Positions 8,401 to 9,634 of a stretch of DNA of 9,634 nt are shown piece by piece (within the stretch, counting starts at the first letter, position 1; each line of letters opens with the position of its first letter). The stretch covers positions 1 to 9,634 of the forward strand of contig DNMB01000007.1 of NCBI GenBank assembly GCA_003489485.1. The letters are read 5' to 3'. Under the pieces are notes generated by a model that made no database searches, was not told the origin of the DNA, and saw nothing but the letters and a program-made list of their open reading frames with translations. The translations under genes and the position numbers were made by a program. Origin of the DNA: Chitinophagaceae bacterium (GTDB lineage: Bacteria > Bacteroidota > Bacteroidia > Chitinophagales > Chitinophagaceae).

Positions 8401-8689
8401 AGGTGGTGGCGTAATACTGAGCCACACCGGGAATGATGTTCTCGGGACGATTGGCAAAGGGGATCGCTTTTTTAACGGGAATCGTACAGCCCGCTGCAAG
8501 ACTTGCGGCTGCGGTGCTGAATCCCAGGTATTTTAAAAAATCCCTACGGGGGGCTTTGGCATCGAGCAGTCCTTTGTCGTCGAAGCCCTCAAAGGGTAAC
8601 TCTTCGCGAAACTCATCCTGCTGTTGCTTGGCAAACTGCTCGCTTTCATTTACCTCCCCGAAACTCTGCCAGTACTTTTTTTGGCTCAT
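5471..8689 (-). CDS. actB: ActB, molybdopterin-oxidoreductase-like/ferredoxin-like Fe-S lipoprotein of Alternative Complex III
   Basis: A 1072-residue periplasmic subunit that carries electrons from the quinol-oxidising membrane subunits to the c-haems. The N-terminus has a hydrophilic stretch of 47 residues, then RRDFLK (twin arginine at 48-49), a short hydrophobic run and the lipobox LAAGC with Cys68, so Tat export and lipid anchoring are predicted. Residues about 70-780 form the MopB-like domain, which in characterised ACIII has lost its molybdenum cofactor. The C-terminal ferredoxin-like domain contains 15 cysteines in four groups: 789/792/795/799, 848/851/856/860, 880/886/890 and 951/954/981/985. 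That number fits three [4Fe-4S] and one [3Fe-4S] clusters, as known for the family. The tail after about residue 1040 is rich in His, Ala and Pro and holds HAAPAH twice. The ATG at 8689 has AAGGAT just upstream, the clearest Shine-Dalgarno-like match in the window. Full length for the family, no breaks. Confidence 0.97.
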   Translation of the reverse strand: MSQKKYWQSFGEVNESEQFAKQQQDEFREELPFEGFDDKGLLDAKAPRRDFLKYLGFSTAAASLAAGCTIPVKKAIPFANRPENIIPGVAQYYATTFVQEGDVVPVLAKVRDGRPIKIEGNDRCGFTGGGTSARVQASVLDLYDTHRLRFPQQKVGKGDQARFEEVPTFEQFDKLVADAMNSASGSKVLLTGTINSPSTKAIIAAYPGLRHVQYDAVSYSGMLLANEASGFGRRLPSYDFASTKVVVSLGADFLGSWLSPVEFAKGYSVGRKIDEKNPSMSKHYQFEGYLSMTGASADERFVCRPSETGLVALALLSAVSGSGVNGIKDAKLKAGIEKAAADLRNNKGTSLVVCGSNDKNVQVVVNAINNAIGAYGKTIDWGKPVNYRAGIDSEFEQLIVDMQAGTVGTIMIYGANPAYTYHDAAGFASAMGNVKLSVSFSERMDETSELCQFAIPSHHYLESWGDASPKAGVVSFIQPTIYPLFKTRAFQTSLLKWSGNDTSYEEYFKQYWTRELGSEASFNSILQEGLQDKSLPAAAGSYSSATLAASAQAITSANAITGTELVLYQKASIGTGTGATNPWLQELPDAISKATWGNYALVSMTMAKELLGVNLLNGTEKESNNYEYYPQKPVIKITVGKQEIELPVLIIPGMQANTIAVALGYGRSEKLGRTAGGIGKNAYCFTTRTETGVSYNTVATITDAKRKEKVAQMQIHNTYEDRVEVVRETTLATLKKHPSVIPDYRNHLEETYGKSQDGTTTDFRKEGTLYPMHEQPGIKWGMNVDMNACYGCGACVVACHAENNVPVVGKSEVLRYHDMHWLRIDRYFVSDANNPDELKGVVFQPMMCQHCDNAPCENVCPVAATNHSAEGINQMTYNRCIGTRYCANNCPFKVRRFNWADYTGADSFPNNRDQQLVGKLDPVVEQMNDDLTRMVLNPDVTVRSRGVIEKCSFCFQRLQAAKLEAKKAGRPLQDGEAKTACQTACASNAIVFGNVHDPSSAITAVRANNTNRSYYVLEQLHVLPNVSYLAKVRNTDEIIEADSHHAAPAHGDNKSDHAAPAHDAAKPEAAHH

Positions 8690-8692
8690 ATT

Positions 8693-8698
8693 ATCCTT
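8693..8698 (-). promoter_or_regulatory. Shine-Dalgarno-like site of actB
   Basis: On the minus strand AAGGAT ends three bases before the actB ATG. It supports the start at 8689. The other genes here have no comparable purine-rich match, in line with the weak use of Shine-Dalgarno sequences in Bacteroidota. The spacing is short, so its strength is uncertain. Confidence 0.4.
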
Positions 8699-8722
8699 GG
8701 TTGGTTGGGTTCAAATATTGAA

Positions 8723-9634
8723 TCAATAGTGACACTTCTGGCACTCCAGACCGCCGATATCCTTAACGGATACGCTGTCCATTTTACCAGACTTGATATC
8801 ATTATGAAACTTTTCGTAGATACTATAGAATTTATTGCCTTTGGTGCTATCGTAGTTGAATTGCACCTTGGTTTCGCGGTGACAGTTTATACACCATCCC
8901 ATGCTCAGGTCAGACACCTGCTTTACCTCGTCCATGGCCTGCATTTCACCGTGGCAGCTCTGGCACTGCACCTTGCCGGCGTTTACGTGCTGGGCGTGGC
9001 TGAAATAAACGTGGTCAGGCAGATTGTGAATCTTGATCCACTCGATAGGCTTGGCCATGGAAGGATCCCACTTGTTAGGGTTATTGGGATCGAATCCGGC
9101 AAACTCATACAGCTTTTGGATCTCGGCCGTACCATCAATCTCATTTCCTTCTTCGTCGAAAAGTTTGGGGCCTTTCTCATAGGCCTGAATGGCCTTGTGG
9201 CAATTCATACAGGTATTCACAGAGGGAATGGCGGCATGCTTGCTCTGCTCTGCACTACCATGGCAATACAAACAATTGATCTGGTTGATACCGGCGTGCA
9301 CCTTGTGTGAGTAATAAATGGGCTGTACGGGTTGATAATCTTTTTGGCGACCCAATCCGATGGCCCCTTTGGCGACCATGTATCCGCCAAACACAAAAAA
9401 GACGATAGAAAGGATAGCGATGTTGGTTTTATTACGCCAAAATGGGATCGGCTCGGGGAGAGTCACACCCTCTGCCTGGTCAGACAGCTTTTTTAAATTA
9501 CTGTTGACCTGCATCAAGATCAAGGCAATGACACCCAAGAGCAAAGAGATGATGCCAAAAAGAACAGAGCTTTGATTATCAGACCCTTGTGATGCATCAG
9601 CAGCACCGGCAGCGGGGGCTGGAGCAGGCTTGGC
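8723..9634 (-). CDS. actA: ActA, pentahaem cytochrome c subunit of Alternative Complex III (5' end outside window)
   Basis: Partial gene; the frame stays open to the window edge, so the true start lies beyond 9634 (the TTG at 9544 is internal). ActA is the membrane-anchored multihaem cytochrome c of ACIII. It takes electrons from the ActB Fe-S clusters on the periplasmic side and passes them on towards the oxidase. Five CxxCH haem c sites are visible: CLYCH (9260-9274), CMNCH (9197-9211), CQSCH (8951-8965), CINCH (8879-8893) and CQKCH (8729-8743), the last one residue before the stop. Upstream are two hydrophobic segments, about visible residues 24-43 and 71-93, and an Ala/Pro-rich linker at the edge. 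From memory, Bacteroidota ActA proteins carry a signal peptide and an extra monohaem c domain before such a linker; that part, if present, is outside. Histidines before haem sites (SHKVH, SHAQH) are candidate axial ligands. actB follows after 33 bases. Identification is strong. Confidence 0.95.
   Translation of the reverse strand, partial: AKPAPAPAAGAADASQGSDNQSSVLFGIISLLLGVIALILMQVNSNLKKLSDQAEGVTLPEPIPFWRNKTNIAILSIVFFVFGGYMVAKGAIGLGRQKDYQPVQPIYYSHKVHAGINQINCLYCHGSAEQSKHAAIPSVNTCMNCHKAIQAYEKGPKLFDEEGNEIDGTAEIQKLYEFAGFDPNNPNKWDPSMAKPIEWIKIHNLPDHVYFSHAQHVNAGKVQCQSCHGEMQAMDEVKQVSDLSMGWCINCHRETKVQFNYDSTKGNKFYSIYEKFHNDIKSGKMDSVSVKDIGGLECQKCHY

Larger units (their letters stand above)
1..9634 (-). 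other. Putative act-cox operon (ACIII plus cytochrome c oxidase)
   Basis: Eight genes lie in one direction with gaps of 33 (actA-B), 29 (B-C), 25 (C-D, or an 11-base overlap with the longer ActD), 23 (D-E), 26 (E-F), 50 (actF-coxB) and 35 (coxB-A) bases. I see no GC-rich hairpin with a T run and no good match to the Bacteroidota promoter pattern (TTTG and TAnnTTTG) in any gap. A single transcript that begins upstream of 9634 and continues past position 1 is therefore likely. Co-transcription would keep the quinol-oxidising and O2-reducing complexes in step, consistent with the known supercomplex. This is an inference from spacing only. Confidence 0.8.

Noticed and set aside
5471..8689. ActB as a true molybdoenzyme (formate dehydrogenase, polysulfide or nitrate reductase)
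   Set aside because: Fusion of the MopB-like and ferredoxin-like parts in one chain, the neighbouring pentahaem ActA and monohaem ActE, and two NrfD-like subunits identify ACIII, whose MopB domain carries no molybdenum cofactor.
8624..9310. Plus-strand open frame of 228 codons opposite actA
   Set aside because: It is antisense to the CxxCH-containing region of actA. Its apparent hydrophobicity comes from complementing the polar codons of the cytochrome.
1..9634. Mobile elements, CRISPR arrays, tRNA or rRNA genes
   Set aside because: The sequence is filled end to end by eight coding frames with gaps of 50 bases or less; I saw no inverted-repeat ends, spaced direct repeats or RNA gene signatures.

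Overview
The whole window is one co-directional gene block on the minus strand, read from right to left. It encodes Alternative Complex III (ACIII, the quinol:electron acceptor oxidoreductase that replaces cytochrome bc1) followed directly by the first two subunits of a haem-copper cytochrome c oxidase. The order of transcription is actA (5' part outside the window), actB, actC, actD, actE, actF, coxB, coxA (3' part outside the window). The actABCDEF-coxBA order points to a member of the Bacteroidota. So do the ActB N-terminus (long extension, then a twin-arginine motif and lipobox), the four-helix CoxB with a Cys-Asp-Gln-Met-Cys CuA loop, and the mostly SD-less starts. The best guess is the Chitinophagales or a neighbouring order, but that placement is a judgement from memory, not a computed one.

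Layout from high to low coordinates: 9634-8723 actA, membrane-anchored pentahaem cytochrome c; 8689-5471 actB, a fused molybdopterin-oxidoreductase-like and ferredoxin-like Fe-S lipoprotein; 5441-3993 actC, NrfD-like quinol-binding membrane subunit; 3967 (or 4003)-3392 actD, two-helix membrane subunit; 3368-2751 actE, monohaem cytochrome c lipoprotein; 2724-1492 actF, second NrfD-like membrane subunit; 1441-392 coxB, CuA subunit II; 356-1 coxA, N-terminal part of subunit I. All gaps are 25-50 bases. No stretch over 100 bases lacks a gene, and I see no terminator or convincing internal promoter, so the block is probably one transcript.

Function: menaquinol is oxidised at ActC (and possibly ActF). 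Electrons pass through the Fe-S clusters of ActB to the c-haems of ActA and ActE, and from there to the CuA centre of CoxB and the haems of CoxA, where O2 is reduced. The tight ACIII-oxidase linkage fits the known ACIII-cytochrome oxidase supercomplex of this phylum. Every gene is intact as far as it can be seen, and all key metal ligands I looked for are present.

I found no RNA gene, mobile element, CRISPR array or foreign insert. This is a known respiratory system, well preserved. The items worth a second look are details: histidine-rich termini, N-terminal extensions, start choice and CuA-loop chemistry. None is evidence of an undescribed system.
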